Source: Pollenia angustigena
Taxonomy: Eukaryota > Arthropoda > Insecta > Diptera > Polleniidae
Reading direction: 5' to 3'
Length of the DNA: 64,000 nt
Assembly: GCA_930367215.1 (NCBI GenBank)
Contig: OV884056.1
Span: forward strand, 227,903,127 to 227,967,126
Made by a program: the position numbers and the translations under genes. The notes beneath the pieces are model-generated. The model worked only from the letters and a program-made list of their open reading frames with translations, made no database searches and had not been told where the DNA came from. Positions 10,885 to 21,159 of the stretch are shown here, one piece after another (the first letter of the stretch is position 1; each line of letters opens with the position of its first letter).

Positions 10885-11214
10885 TGATTTTTGTTTTAGT
10901 TTATCTGTATCTGTATGTCTGGGTAAATACCGGGAATATTTCCTTTTTGGGATATTATTTTGTGTATGAATATGGCAATCATTTACTTACGACAAAATTA
11001 ATTTAATTTTAAATTACTTTTCGTTTTTTCAAAACTCGTTAAATGCTAAAAAGTAGGTTAAAATGCACTAAAACTACAATAAGCCGGAGCATATTGATTT
11101 GAAATTGTGAAGAAGGTATGTGTTTATTAGTGAAGCTAATAGCTGCTAAATCAGTTTTTTCATGCCAAATAACTTTAAAAAATGCTAGATCAACCATGAA
11201 AAATGCTTGTTAAA

Positions 11215-11525
11215 GAGTCAACGAAGCAACAGCTCTTTTGGACGAGAAATTCAATGGCCTTGTTATCTCACTTCGTGGCGATGTTAATTGGCCGTTACGA
11301 TCATGTGATTTGACACCGTTGGAGTTCTTTATTTAGGGATATTTGAAAGAAAGAGTGTACGTCAATAAGCCAAGAACAATGCTAGAGCTAAAGGATAATA
11401 TTCGGCATCTTAACGACATTGAACCTCAATTATGTCTCAGAGTCATTAAAATATGGACCATTGGATAGAGGTATACCACCGAAGCATGGAGGGCAATTGG
11501 CCGATATTTTGTTTTACACATAATT
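11215..11525 (+). pseudogene. mariner-family transposase, 3' piece of the split copy
   Basis: The frame resumes with VNEATALLDEKFNG, then GDVNWPLRSCDLTPLEFFI, a stop, GYLKERVYVNKPRTMLELKD, NIRHLNDIEPQLCLRVIK and, beyond another stop, AWRAIGRYFVLH. The block SCDLTPLEFF carries the third catalytic acidic position of mariner transposases, and the basic C-terminal tail is recognisable. It directly continues the fragment at 8934-9073. Two in-frame stops and the 2.1-kb interruption make it a pseudogene. Confidence 0.75.
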
Positions 11526-11587
11526 GTCATAGATCCCTCTCTAAAAAAATAAAATATCTATATATATACAAACAATGCTTAGTACTT

Positions 11588-12128
11588 CCCAGTAAAAACT
11601 TCGCCTACTTTTTCAAAATGAATAGCTTCTTTAACTCATTATTTTGTAGCTTTCTTCTATAACTACATCTATAACAACTTCTATAACTACTTTTTTCTGG
11701 ATGTGTGCAGGTAAAAAAATAATGACTTACTTTTTAATGCGTTCATTTTGGGACATCCCTTGTAAAATTCATTGGTTCTTTCAGTAGAATTGTAAGTAGT
11801 GCTCTTATGTTTTTCTGATTACTCAACACATTATTTTGTAGGCGAAGTTTTTACTGGGTTAGTAAAAACTTCGCCTACTTTTTCCAAATGAATAGCTTCT
11901 TTAACTCATTATTTTGTAGCTTTCTTCTATAACTACATCTATAACAACTTCTATAACAACTTTTTTCTGGATGTGTGCAGGTAAAAAAATAATGACTTAC
12001 TTTTTAATGCGTTCATTTTGGGACAACCCTTGTAAAATTCATTGGTTCTTTCAGTAGAATTGTAAGTAGTGCTCTTATGTTTTTCTGATTACTCAACACA
12101 TTATTTTGTAGGCGAAGTTTTTACTGGG
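11588..12128. mobile_element. Two head-to-tail copies of a 270-bp MITE
   Basis: The first copy (11588-11858) is bounded by CCCAGTAAAAACTTCGCCTA and its exact reverse complement TAGGCGAAGTTTTTACTGGG. The second (11861-12128) starts AGTAAAAACTTCGCCTA two bases after the first ends and closes with the same right TIR. I count about three differences in ~268 aligned bases, so the duplication is recent compared with the decayed surroundings. Period is 270 bp. No coding capacity. Confidence 0.8.
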
Positions 12129-12469
12129 TATTTCGTTTTTATTGGGTCTTATACGCGGTGATGTCGATTCCGATTTCTTGTTGAGTAAAATTAGCTTAAA
12201 TGTTCCAGCTAGACCTACACGTAGGGATGAAACGATACGAGTAAATACAAGTACATAGTCGATACTTTTATATAAGTACCAACTATTTTTGTAATCGATA
12301 CTTAGCAACCGAGTACCAAGTAGTATCGGTAAAAATATACTCGGTATTGGTCAAAAGTAATCGTTTCACTTTGGTATTGAAATTAATCTTAAATTTTTGA
12401 TTATTTTCCAAAGCTGGAGCAGCTGTAATGGTATCAAGAAACCGTTTGACCAGGAAACACCTATAAACC

Positions 12470-12937
12470 ACATATCGTCCAGGTCCATTTCCTCAATTTC
12501 TGGCTATAGGAAGTCCGTTATCATCTGGCGATAGCGAACACCATTCACGGTAATTGCTTGGCCGACCTCATTTTCGAAGAAATACGGCCCGATAACGCCG
12601 TGAGCCGCAGAACTAACTGGGCGAGCATGCACATATGTTTCCCATTTTCTGCAGACCCAGTTTGCTGAAATTTGCGCACAATTCTCCCGATTGTGGAAAC
12701 ATTTGGTCGATTATGCTGACCAAAAAAATCACGATGTGCACGAAAGGCATTTTCATTGAACGCCCATTTTCGTAAAAGGCTTTAACAATCTTAACGCGCT
12801 GCTCAATTGTGTACCTCTCAATGATAGAAGTTGTTAAATACAAAGAAAGGTCAATTTAAGTTGCGCAAAAAGCTTGACGTTAAGGTGTGACTTACAATTA
12901 ACATCGTGGATTATGGTTTTACCACCCTTTATTATAC
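12470..12937 (-). pseudogene. mariner transposase with large internal deletion
   Basis: Read on the minus strand from ~12845, the frame gives IERYTIEQRVKIVKAFYENG, then RAHRDFFGQHNRPNVSTIGR and IVRKFQQTGSAENG. This is the N-terminal helix-turn-helix region of mariner transposases. It then jumps to HGVIGPYFFENEVGQAITVN, RYRQMITDFL, a stop, PEIEEMDLDDMW. The section carrying the first catalytic Asp and the linker is mostly missing, and everything after DDMW is gone. The upstream border near 12937 on this strand reads AAAGGGTGGTAAAACC, similar to a mariner end at 18195-18235, so the 5' TIR may survive. It lies inside the hAT element. Confidence 0.75.
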
Positions 12938-13912
12938 GTATGTAATTTTGACTTAGCTGTAAAATCTCCTTTGCACGATTTTTTGTGCAGATAAATCAAA
13001 ACTGCAGCTATCTTAAATTTATTTAGCTGCCTTAATGTGCAGGTACGCAATTTTGGTTACCTGCATAACTAAAATAAAGTGTTTGAAAGAGGAGTAACAA
13101 CGTTTTTATTAATGAATTGATAATAACAATGACGTTCAAACAACCTGTAGTCATCTGTTATGCATTTTTGTAATGAACGAGGTAGCCAAATTGGTAACAA
13201 TAAAGTGGGTAAAACGTTAGGAATAGCGCTGCAAGCTATCAAAAGTTAAAAACGGCAGTTTCAAAGTAGTGTCAACAAAATACATAGTTGTAGAAGTCGT
13301 TGCAGTTGAAACGCAAATTCGAAATTTTTAACTTAGTTGCGCTACAGAGCATTCGGCAGCTTTAGATACTACTACAACTACTTTATTTTGTTCCAGGCCT
13401 AAGATTTACTATTCCTTTCATATAATCGTGGTAAAGTTGCTGTAACAGCAAACCAAATGCATGAGTGTAGGTACATGCAAATAAAATAAATTAATTATAA
13501 TGATGCCAACTTGACTTGTTTGAGATTTTTGTTTTTATAAACAGCTTAAATTGGATGTGAAAAAGTGGACACCATAATTTTTTATGTAAGCAGCTAACTT
13601 TGATGTTTTAAATCAAAATATTTTACAACTGCCCAAAAATATGATAAATATGAAGGTATACAAAAGGCACGTAAAAAAGATTTTGAAGAATAATTACAGA
13701 AAATATGTATTTTGGACAGTTAAGTCAAAGAGCAGCTAACTTCGATTTTTTGTATGAAAATAATTTTAAAATTCCAATATTATTTATTAAGCTTGAGGTT
13801 TTTCTTTTTTATATAAAAAATATGAAAACATTTATTTATGTAAGAAAAGAAAAACTCACTGTTTATTGTTGGTGTTTTGTTTAAGCTTTGATATTGTTAC
13901 GAGTAAGACTTA
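12938..13912. other. hAT interior, no gene seen
   Basis: AT-rich interior of the hAT element with scattered GCAGCTAA/TTAGCTGC phrases (12990-13050, 13590-13740). There is no coding frame above chance. Confidence 0.35.
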
Positions 13913-14514
13913 TGGCGATTTCTTTTCTGAGAAAAATGTTGCATTAATGTTACATGTTCTACATTTTTGGGTTCGTTTGTACAAAAAATACAACTGTGGG
14001 AAAAATTTTCAAGTTCTTTTGTGAATATGTTAATGAAAAACGTGCAAAACATGTTGCATATTTTACCCTTACTTTTACTTAAGGTGTTCATACTGCCCTG
14101 TTCTACAACTTTTGTACTTGCTACTTTCTTTGTAGAACAAATGCTTTATTTTGTTTGTCATAATTCATAACGCTCATAACTTTGTAAACAATTTGTTTTA
14201 GAACAAAATATAAAATATTTACACATTAAAATCATAAAAAGTCTATTTATATTATAAACGTTTTAATTTTTATACGCCATTAGTGATGTTAATATTTGTT
14301 TCCAACCCGTAATAGCGTGCAGAAACCGCTTAAATAGCTTTAAAAATCGCTCATTAAGTACATTAATGATGAAAGTGTAATAGTTGTAAATAAAAGCACT
14401 AATTGTGTTCTATTGAAATTGCACAACATGTAACACTTCGAGTGATTATAGGTAACATTAGAAAATGTAACATATATATACTGTAACATATTTTTCTCAG
14501 AAAAGAAATCGCCA
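13913..14514. mobile_element. TTA-flanked 602-bp MITE, PIF/Harbinger-like
   Basis: TTA at 13910-13912 and 14515-14517 flanks ends TGGCGATTTCTTTTCTGAGA and, in inverse, TCTCAGAAAAGAAATCGCCA. The TIR is about 28 bp and nearly perfect. A 3-bp TWA duplication is typical of PIF/Harbinger. The interior repeats TGTTACA/TGTAACA motifs close to both ends and has no transposase. The overlapping open frames at 13897-14170 lie on opposite strands and are not supported as genes. Confidence 0.7.
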
Positions 14515-14579
14515 TTAGAGTGTTTATAACTCTTATTCGCTTAAGGGTTTTATTTGTTTAATATTTTTGGCTTTTCTAA

Positions 14580-14780
14580 AATCTTTGGAAAAGGTTTCCT
14601 GATGAGCTGGTCTAAGCAACCGGCGAAATGCGCAGAGAAGCCAGCTTTCCCTCAACAATAAATTTTAGTGTATTTAAAAAATATGAAAAACTGGGAATTT
14701 AGCACGTCATACGGAAATCGTATTAATAATAAACTTTGTATTCCCGAAAATAACTTTGAGAAAAACCTCAAGCTCAATTA
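14580..14780 (+). repeat. Dispersed repeat R, fullest copy, with hammerhead-like fold
   Basis: Shares with 52700-52930 (inverted) the sequence order TTTCTAAAATCTTTGG, TTTCCTGATGA, TCTAAGCAA, CAACAATAAATTTTAGTG and TGGGAATT. A later block, GTATTAATAATAAACTTTG followed by TATTCCCGAAAATAACTTTG, is shared with 31440-31520. The element type is not proven. The hammerhead-like core suggests a Penelope-type terminal repeat or another ribozyme-bearing retroelement. Confidence 0.5.
14599..14628 (+). ncRNA. Hammerhead ribozyme-like core
   Basis: The order is CTGATGA (14599-14605), GCTGG (14606-14610), a 9-base loop TCTAAGCAA, CCGGC (14620-14624), GAAA (14625-14628). That is the conserved hammerhead core: CUGAUGA, stem II, GAAA. 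One stem II pair is a G-U type pairing; the rest are Watson-Crick. A possible stem I, GGAAA-agg-TTTCC, precedes it. I could not find a convincing stem III partner for the bases after GAAA, so activity as a monomer is doubtful. Confidence 0.45.
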
Positions 14781-15263
14781 ATAATAATGGAATTTAATAG
14801 ATAAAGGTTAAATAAAATAAAATTTAATTTTAAAATGTTAAAAATTTTGGGCATTTTTCTCAAATGTGCAGGTATAGAAAGTCCACTAAAAAAATAAATT
14901 TGTATGGAATTTTATGCCTGCAAAGTTTCATCCATTTGCATTAAGTAAAAGGCGGTCAAAAAAGCACTTTACCAAAAAAAAATTTTGCCACCCCCCCCCC
15001 CCCTAGATTTTATATTGACTACGCCCATGTATTCGTGTATTGTCATCGGGAATATGAATGCCTGCAAAGTTTCATCCATTTGCATTGAGTTTAAGGCGGT
15101 TAAATTAACGTTACAAGATTTGATTTTCCGAAGTGAAGCTAAAGAAAAGGTTTTCAAAATATTAATTTTGTGCAGTTAGGTGAAAAGTGCACTTAAACAA
15201 AAGGCAGCTAAGTCAAAACTACTGTATATTTATCAATTTAAAAATAAAATACATATTTACATT
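14781..15263. repeat. hAT interior with duplicated 40-bp phrase and poly-C tract
   Basis: ATGCCTGCAAAGTTTCATCC followed by ATTTGCATT occurs at ~14916 and ~15058, 142 bp apart, each time followed by an AAGGCGGT phrase. Between them is a run of about 14 C at 14989-15002. Short open frames on both strands here are chance. Confidence 0.5.
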
Positions 15264-15460
15264 AGGGTTCGAGCCCGAGCCACGTCAAGAATGAAAGATT
15301 ATCAATAACAATTTAAATTGATTTTCATGTTGTGAAATTCCTTTCTTCATAAAAATAATTTAATAAAAATTAAATTTCATGAACTTAAGCCTAATTAAAA
15401 ATATTAAAAATTTGGATTAAAAACCATAAATAGTTCAACAAAATAACCACAATACTAATT
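15264..15460 (+). mobile_element. 5'-truncated tRNA-derived SINE with 15-bp target duplication
   Basis: The insert is flanked by ATACATATTTACATT at 15249-15263 and 15461-15475. It starts AGGGTTCGAGCCCGAGCC, a pol III B-box-like sequence, and continues through GTCAAGAATGAAAGATTATC and a body shared with 37169-37542. It ends AACCACAATACTAATT. A long exact duplication plus 5' truncation indicates LINE-machinery retroposition rather than cut-and-paste. Confidence 0.7.
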
Positions 15461-16090
15461 ATACATATTTACATTTAAAATAAATACATAGTGACATTGT
15501 TAATTTCTGGAATAAAAGGTAAATAAAAGGTTGTTATCCTGAACGTTCTATAAAAATTTTGCTTGCTAAGATAAAAAAGATTTTTCGAGAGGAAATTGGT
15601 AGTAACTAAAAGTGTCGTCAATCTTTACAATTTTTGTTTTGCACCAAAATTTTAATGGGTCCGTAGTTCTTAATGTATTGTATAGTACTAAAACGTTTTT
15701 AAATGCTGCTTTCTATTCTTTTATGATACAAACCGATACAAGTACCGATACAAGTATGTAAGTATCGATACTTTTTTTTCGATATTAAGTAGGTATCGAT
15801 ACTTTACGAGTGATACCACATCAAGTAAAAGTATCGATACCTTAGAGGTATCGTTGCATCCCTACCTACACGAAACTTTCAGCTGTTAAGTTTAAGGTAC
15901 TATCGTTCTGTTTATGCTAACAACGACTCCTTTCGTAAAATTTGCGTTAAATTTAATAGTCTATATCATCTAATTGACTTTTCTGATAGTAACGATGTTT
16001 TAAAAAGAAAAATTATTGTTTATTTAAATTAATTAATAAAATAATTCTTTATTTATTGTACTCTTATTTAAGCACTTATGTCAGTAAAGG

Positions 16091-16794
16091 TGTTATGATA
16101 CTTGCTATTTTTAGTATTGGATTTTTTTAGGATTGACTGAATGAAACAATAAATGCGAGAAAGAACAAGAAATACAATTTGATAAACAACCCCTTTTTTC
16201 TGATTGACATTTCTCATGTTCATTTTTTTCTTTTACTAAAACAAAAAAAATTGTAAAAGCTTGATCAGTTGAAACTATTTTGTTTTTGATAAGTGAAATG
16301 AAGCAGGTGCCCTTCATATGGGATTTCAAATCATAAATATTCAATTAAAGAATATACCCAGATGTAATTCGTAATATTTAACATTATTTGCATTAAATTT
16401 TTTTGTATATAAAAAAAAAAATGTTTGTGATTCCAAAATAAAATGTAAACAAAACAAACAATATTGCCCACGTTTTTCTCCCAGAAAAACCCGTCAAAAA
16501 AGCTAAAAATCGCAACAAAAAAAAAAGTTAAAACCCGCTACTTTCGATCAAAAACTATAAAATTGGCAACATTGCTAACAATTAATCTGGAAATGTCAAT
16601 TTTAAGTTAAAAATTTTTATATTTCTTTTGACAGTCTTGGATTATTTATCGATAACACATGTATATTTGTTTGACATTTCAAGATTTTTTATGATATAAT
16701 CGTACTCTTTACACTTAGTCAGTTTTCCTATGCAAATATATTTGCACTGTTCTCCAATATAGAAAAAATACAAAAAATAGCAAGTATCATAACA
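16091..16794. mobile_element. TIR element, TGTTATGATACTTGCTATTT
   Basis: Terminal repeats of ~22 bp: TGTTATGATACTTGCTATTT at the left, and the reverse complement AAATAGCAAGTATCATAACA at the right. The 704-bp interior has no transposase. The 77-codon minus-strand frame at 16111-16344 has no recognisable domain. The target duplication is unclear. Confidence 0.6.
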
Positions 16795-16840
16795 GCTTAA
16801 CGATTTTTAATCTATATACTGAAATAAATAAATAAATAAA

Positions 16841-17700
16841 TCTATATATAAATCGGCTAAGGCAAAACAGTTAAGAACACTTTCCTGCTCTGTATGTCAA
16901 CCGATTTGAACCAGATATACACCATTTGAAAGATATTTACTTACAGAAGTGCACAATATATATTTTATTAAAATCTGTTCAATAATTTCAGAGTTATAGG
17001 CGTTCAAATTTGCTACTTACACAAATACAAAAAATTTGTTTTTTTCAATAACCAAATAATAAAAAAATAGGGTTGTCGATTATTCGATATTTTTTAGAAA
17101 CCGGTTTTCGAATATTTCGACTATATAAAGTTGGGAAATGGAATGTGATCATATTTAAATTTTCTGTAATATTGATCTTAGAAACGTTTTGTTATAGGTG
17201 CATGGTCCTGATTGAATGAAACCCTATGATATTAAAAATTTTGGTTATTTTTTTATTTTTTCTTTGGTATGTTTTGAATTTTTGTTAATATTCAACCTAT
17301 AAAGATAAAATAAAAAATGCATAGTCCTGGGGGAATAACAAGAAGTAAGGGGAGCTTTTTGGTACTTTTTCGTTCAACATCTGGTACATTGATTAATTTT
17401 CGTTAATATTAGACATTAAAAAATAAAATTTTACTTGCAATGTCCTGATTGACAATCTATTAAGGAGATTTTTTGATACTTTTTTATTTTATCAATTCTG
17501 ATGATATTGAACTTATAAAATAAAATTAACTCTCGTGTAAGTTAAAATATGAAACGGAGGTTGGTCCCTCGCCAAATCAATCCACTAAGACGGAAAAAAT
17601 AAACGAAACATGTAAATTCATATATGCATAGATGTACTTTGTTTTCTTCTTATGAACATGAAAATGTATGGTCGAATTTTGACAATTAGGCGAACACTAG
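16841..17700 (+). mobile_element. Non-autonomous Helitron-like element, full copy
   Basis: It begins TCTATATATAAATCGGCT after an A and ends GGCGAACACTAG before a T. This matches the Helitron rule of a 5' TC, a 3' CTRR and insertion between A and T. Just upstream of the 3' end GTCG...CGAAC can pair. It has no Rep/helicase coding. The first ~280 bp recur in the copy at 17715. Confidence 0.6.
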
Positions 17701-17714
17701 TAAAAATAAATAAT

Positions 17715-18162
17715 CAAAGGCAAAACAGTTAAGAACCCTTTCCTGCTTTGTATGTCAACCGATTTGAACAAAATATACACCATTTGAAAGGTATTTACTT
17801 ACAGAAGTGCACAATATATATTTTATTAAAGTCTGTTGAATATTTTCAGAGTTATAAGCATTCAAATTTTCTACTAACACACATGCAGAATACATAAATA
17901 CATTATTTGTTTTTTTTCAATTATCAAATATTAAAAAAAATAGGCTGTCGATTATTCGACATTTTTTAGAAAACGGTTTTCGAATATTTCAACTATGTAT
18001 ATAAATACGTAAAATTCAATTTCTTTCTTTTACTTTTTCGTGCTGAATGTGATAATTTTAAAATTTTCTAAACCCAATGTTTAGAAACATAATATTATAG
18101 GTGCAGGGTCCTGAGTGAAGATGAAAAATTTGTTCGAATTTTGACCATTAGGCGAACACTAG
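17715..18162 (+). mobile_element. Helitron-like element, 5'-truncated second copy
   Basis: Starts within the shared phrase AAAGGCAAAACAGTTAAGAA and follows the first copy closely through CTGTCGATTATTCGACATT. It then skips ~400 bp of the interior and ends GGCGAACACTAG before a T. The 3' hairpin GTTCG...CGAAC (18131-18157) is clearer here than in copy 1. The tandem arrangement suggests serial insertion or rolling-circle read-through. Confidence 0.6.
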
Positions 18163-18194
18163 TTAAGATAATTCTCTGAATACTTTTTGTTTTA

Positions 18195-18235
18195 TTTACA
18201 ATTAACATCGTGCGTTTTGGTTGGACCACCCTTTA
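18195..18235. repeat. mariner-type terminus fragment
   Basis: TTACAATTAACATCGTG followed by GTTTTGGTTGGACCACCCTT matches the border at 12890-12937 beside the mariner transposase remnant. No transposase lies next to it here. Confidence 0.45.
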
Positions 18236-19232
18236 CATTGAGCTTGCACTTTTCTGCGCAGTTGTAAAGATATTTTTTTCAAATACTTTGAAAAATGTAT
18301 GTCCCATTTTTTTACGTTAGAAGATAAAATTTTCAATAAAAAGTTTTTTGTGTGCTAACAAAAAAGTTTTTCTAAAAAAATAAAAATTATCAGGCTAAAT
18401 CATCTTCAAATGTCGAAGTTAAATAATTATTTATAAAGCCTTTTTATTCAGCAATTTTAACTCTTAAGAATTGTTAACTATAAACTGTTTATTATGAAAT
18501 TTCAACAGCGCAGTTATATAACTGTTGTTATTGTTATGTTTATGTATGTGTGTGTATGTGTTTCGTATTTGCTTTTCATTTTAAACTTTAAATTTCCGTT
18601 TATACTGTGGTTGCCTGCATTAATAATATACTTTGTTAAAAGTGTGTGTTGGAAAAAGGGAAGAACAGAAGAAACTACTATTTTTCGGTATGTGTGTGTG
18701 TGAATGAAATAAATGACAACAACGCAAAACACTTTGCATAAATAAGGCCAAGACAATATCCTTAAGACACCATTACCAGCTACCTACCATTAGTGCGGTG
18801 TACAAATACTGTACTGTACGCGTAAAAAAATTTCACACATACATACATAGATGTAAACATTTTTATAGACCCTGTCTTTAAGCAGCATGAAGAAAATGTG
18901 TTACAGCAACTGAAATAAACAAAAAACATTTATTCGCATATTCACTTATTCTTGTTTCACTAACTCACACTCTCAGATCACAACTAAAAGTGCAATTTTC
19001 ACAAACCACAAAAACAACTAAAAAGACAACCGAACGACCAGAAAAAACAACAATAACATAACCAAATGATGAACAGTAGTACGAAAGTAAATAAATTTAC
19101 ATTAACAAAAAAAAAAATAAGACAACAACGATGTTTTTAAGATAATTGACCAAAAAGAATCCACACCTGGTCCCATTTAGCCAATATATTTAAAAGTCCA
19201 CAATAAGACTAAAGTAACATCCAGATTTAATA
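18236..19232. other. No gene seen; GT-rich intron-like sequence
   Basis: Contains a TGTGTATG-rich stretch (18535-18560, 18690-18705) and A-rich runs. The frames at 18494-18756 on both strands are low-complexity (Ile/Val/Thr or Tyr/Thr/His-rich) and not supported as genes. Confidence 0.45.
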
Positions 19233-20222
19233 CACGCAGAGAAAAAATATTGTTGGGCATGGTAACGGCAACTACACTGTGTTTATTGTAACAATATATT
19301 GTTGTCGTACACAAAAAATGTTATTTTTATTAAGTATAAGCAATATTATAGTTACTGTTAACATATCAATGTTTATCGCAATTATAAATTTGAGTATTGT
19401 TGACTGAAAAATAATAATTTTTCTAACAAATAAATAATGATGAACTTTGAAAACATATTTAATTTCTTACAATCATAACATGATAACTTTCTATACGTGT
19501 AGTCATAGTATGCTTAAGATAATAATATTTTTTAAGCGCCATTTGTCAAATAATTTTATATCAGTTCTGTCGTAATATTTTAAAGAAAATAAAAAAAAAT
19601 TATTTTAATAGAAAAAGTAAAAAAAATCTATATATTCAGCCATGTCACAGAGTACAATTCCGTTAGGAAACGGAATTCATTCCGTATTTTGGTGCTTCAG
19701 AAAATGACGAAAAAATTTTTCGGAATGAAACCATTTTTGTTTTCATGAACGGTATGGGAGTTGTCTGTATCTGAAAGGCCATAAAACTATAAAATACACT
19801 TTCCATCAACAAGCAAATATGTTTTCTTCAATTCCGAACGGAGTCATTCCGAACGGAATTGTACTCTGTGACATGGCCCAATAATTTATAAATAATTGCG
19901 ACCTACGATTATAATAATATTACAGTAATCATAATATCATTCTTTCAGATCTCTTATGATTGCTTTTTACTCATTATGATTAAGATGACAATAATATGAT
20001 TACTTGTTAACATAATATGATTAATATAACAATAATATGATTATAACAAGATTATGATTAACATGACAATAATATGATTAATGGAAAAATATTATGATGT
20101 ATATTTGGTCGTAATATGATTCAAGAATAATCGTAATCTGTTAACTACAATCATGAATCTTATCATAATAACAATATGATATGATAGAATATGTTTACCA
20201 CAACCATGTTTTTTCTTGGCAT
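19233..20222. mobile_element. Fold-back element with ATAATATGATTA interior repeats
   Basis: The left end is CACGCAGAGAAAAAATATTG; the right end, reversed, is a diverged version (GCCAAGAAAAAACATGGTTG). The interior carries many ATAATATGATTA and TAACATGACAA units, spaced ~19-20 bp at 19970-20090. The terminus resembles those at 26840 and 29562, so these form one extended family. A separate MITE (19640-19876) is nested in it. Confidence 0.55.
19640..19876. mobile_element. Nested MITE with 24-bp TIRs
   Basis: The left end GCCATGTCACAGAGTACAAT (then TCCG) is matched exactly by ATTGTACTCTGTGACATGGC (preceded by CGGA) at the right. Inside, GGAATG/CATTCC phrases recur, with AACGGAATTCATTCCG near the left and TCCGAACGGAGTCATTCCG near the right. 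It is 237 bp and not coding. Confidence 0.75.
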
Positions 20223-21150
20223 GTAAAAATATCAAAAATCTTCACTATTTTGCTACTTTATTAACCTATTAAATTTAAAGCCCACTGTTCACCATTCATA
20301 ATAACAAACGCTGACGACGTTATTGAGAATGTTGTCCTTGTTGGTGCTGGGCTTTGGTGCTGGATGATGATGATGATGGCTGGCAACTTGTAAGTTTAAC
20401 CGCAAACATTGACGCTTTAAAAAGTGTTTGTTAAAATGGAAATTACAATGGAAAATTCACGCACACAAATACAAAAATAACCAAAACGCATACACATATA
20501 CATACACTTAAACAAAATACTTTCAAACAGACATACATACATACACACTTCCAGAGACTCGCATTCAAACACAAACACTACAAAAATGTTCCAACACAAA
20601 ATGTCACGCATAAATGATGGGAAACTGAGCGCTGGAAAACCCCTTTAGGGGTTTCCTTAGCTTAACAACTGGGTTGAACACAATGTGGTACACATGTTTT
20701 GGATCTTAAAAGATGCAAATGGGATTCCGTCTATAATGTCGAAATTATTTAAGAAAAAAAAAATTATATTTTTATAACAATAGTAATTAAGGGGCAAGAT
20801 ACAATATAATAGTCTGGTAGTGTATAAAGTAATTTCTGAAAATTGAAGAAATACGTCTATTACAAAAAAGCTTTATAAAATACATAACTGAAATTAAGCT
20901 CATAGAATAAATTCGAAAAATAATAAAATGTTGAAGATAATACAAAGTTACCTTTGAAGGGAAATAATTCCCAGTTTCTATACCTACTATCTTTTTTATC
21001 AATACCACAAAAATCGTAATTGCAGAAAATTCAAACATTTTTTAATCAAATATGCAATAATTGTATTCAAATATGAAATTTGCTTTTCTGTGTGGAGACT
21101 AAGTGGCCCTTTTATCGGAAAAATGATGCCGTTTCATTCACTATTTTGGC
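20223..21150. other. No gene seen
   Basis: Contains a GATGATGATGATGATGG microsatellite (20361-20377) and ACATACATACACAC-rich sequence (20490-20580). No element ends or coding frame were found. The 83-codon minus-strand frame at 20787-21038 has no recognisable domain. Confidence 0.45.
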
Positions 21151-21159
21151 CAAAGTAAG

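Larger units (their letters stand above)
9074..11214. mobile_element. Nested insertion inside mariner, with hAT-like end and BED-type finger remnant
   Basis: The insertion begins CAGTGTTGCCAAAACTT, a typical hAT-style terminus, followed by reiterated AATGCTA motifs that reappear near the right border (11180-11205). A perfect right TIR and an 8-bp duplication are not visible. On the minus strand at 10085-10250 a frame reads FHKGWLKQLKLKEWVKETDD ... NYCKCD ... YAEIRKHKN. This matches the N-terminal BED-like zinc finger (C-x-C ... H-x-x-x-x-H-K) found in several insect hAT transposases. Two inverted copies of a hairpin-ended repeat (9340-10059, 10280-10884) sit inside and make up much of the length. 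Confidence 0.5.
12222..15864. mobile_element. hAT element, 3.64 kb, with perfect 8-bp target duplication
   Basis: CCTACACG at 12214-12221 and 15865-15872 is a perfect 8-bp duplication. The ends are TAGGGATGAAACGATACGAG on the left and, reverse-complemented, TAGGGATGCAACGATACCTC on the right. Both termini carry many GTATCGATAC-like subterminal motifs. The 8-bp duplication, a TAGGGATG end and subterminal repeats are hAT hallmarks. No hAT transposase frame survives. Instead the interior has taken in a mariner remnant (12470-12935), a TTA-flanked MITE (13913-14514), a hammerhead-like repeat (14580-14780) and a SINE (15264-15460). It is either a non-autonomous element or one whose gene has decayed. 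Confidence 0.88.
12140..16036 (+). pseudogene. Non-LTR retrotransposon ORF2 C-terminus, split by a hAT insertion
   Basis: The left part (12140-12221) reads GDVDSDFLLSKISLNVPARP and then T-R. The reading frame resumes exactly after the hAT element, using one copy of the 8-bp duplication, as RNFQLLSLRYYRSVYANNDS, FRKICVKFNSLYHLIDFSDS, and ends VLKRKIIVYLN-stop at ~16029-16031. The phrase order (FLLS-x-x-x-x-N-P, RYY, FRK, FN, IDFS, VKR) parallels the better preserved LINE at 21895-22122. Removing 12222-15872 restores a continuous frame, which shows the insertion happened into an already integrated LINE 3' end. Jockey-like clade membership is inferred from that similarity. Confidence 0.75.

Noticed and set aside
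18494..18756. Membrane-like frames on both strands
   Set aside because: Low-complexity TGTGTATG sequence; neither frame has domain signatures.
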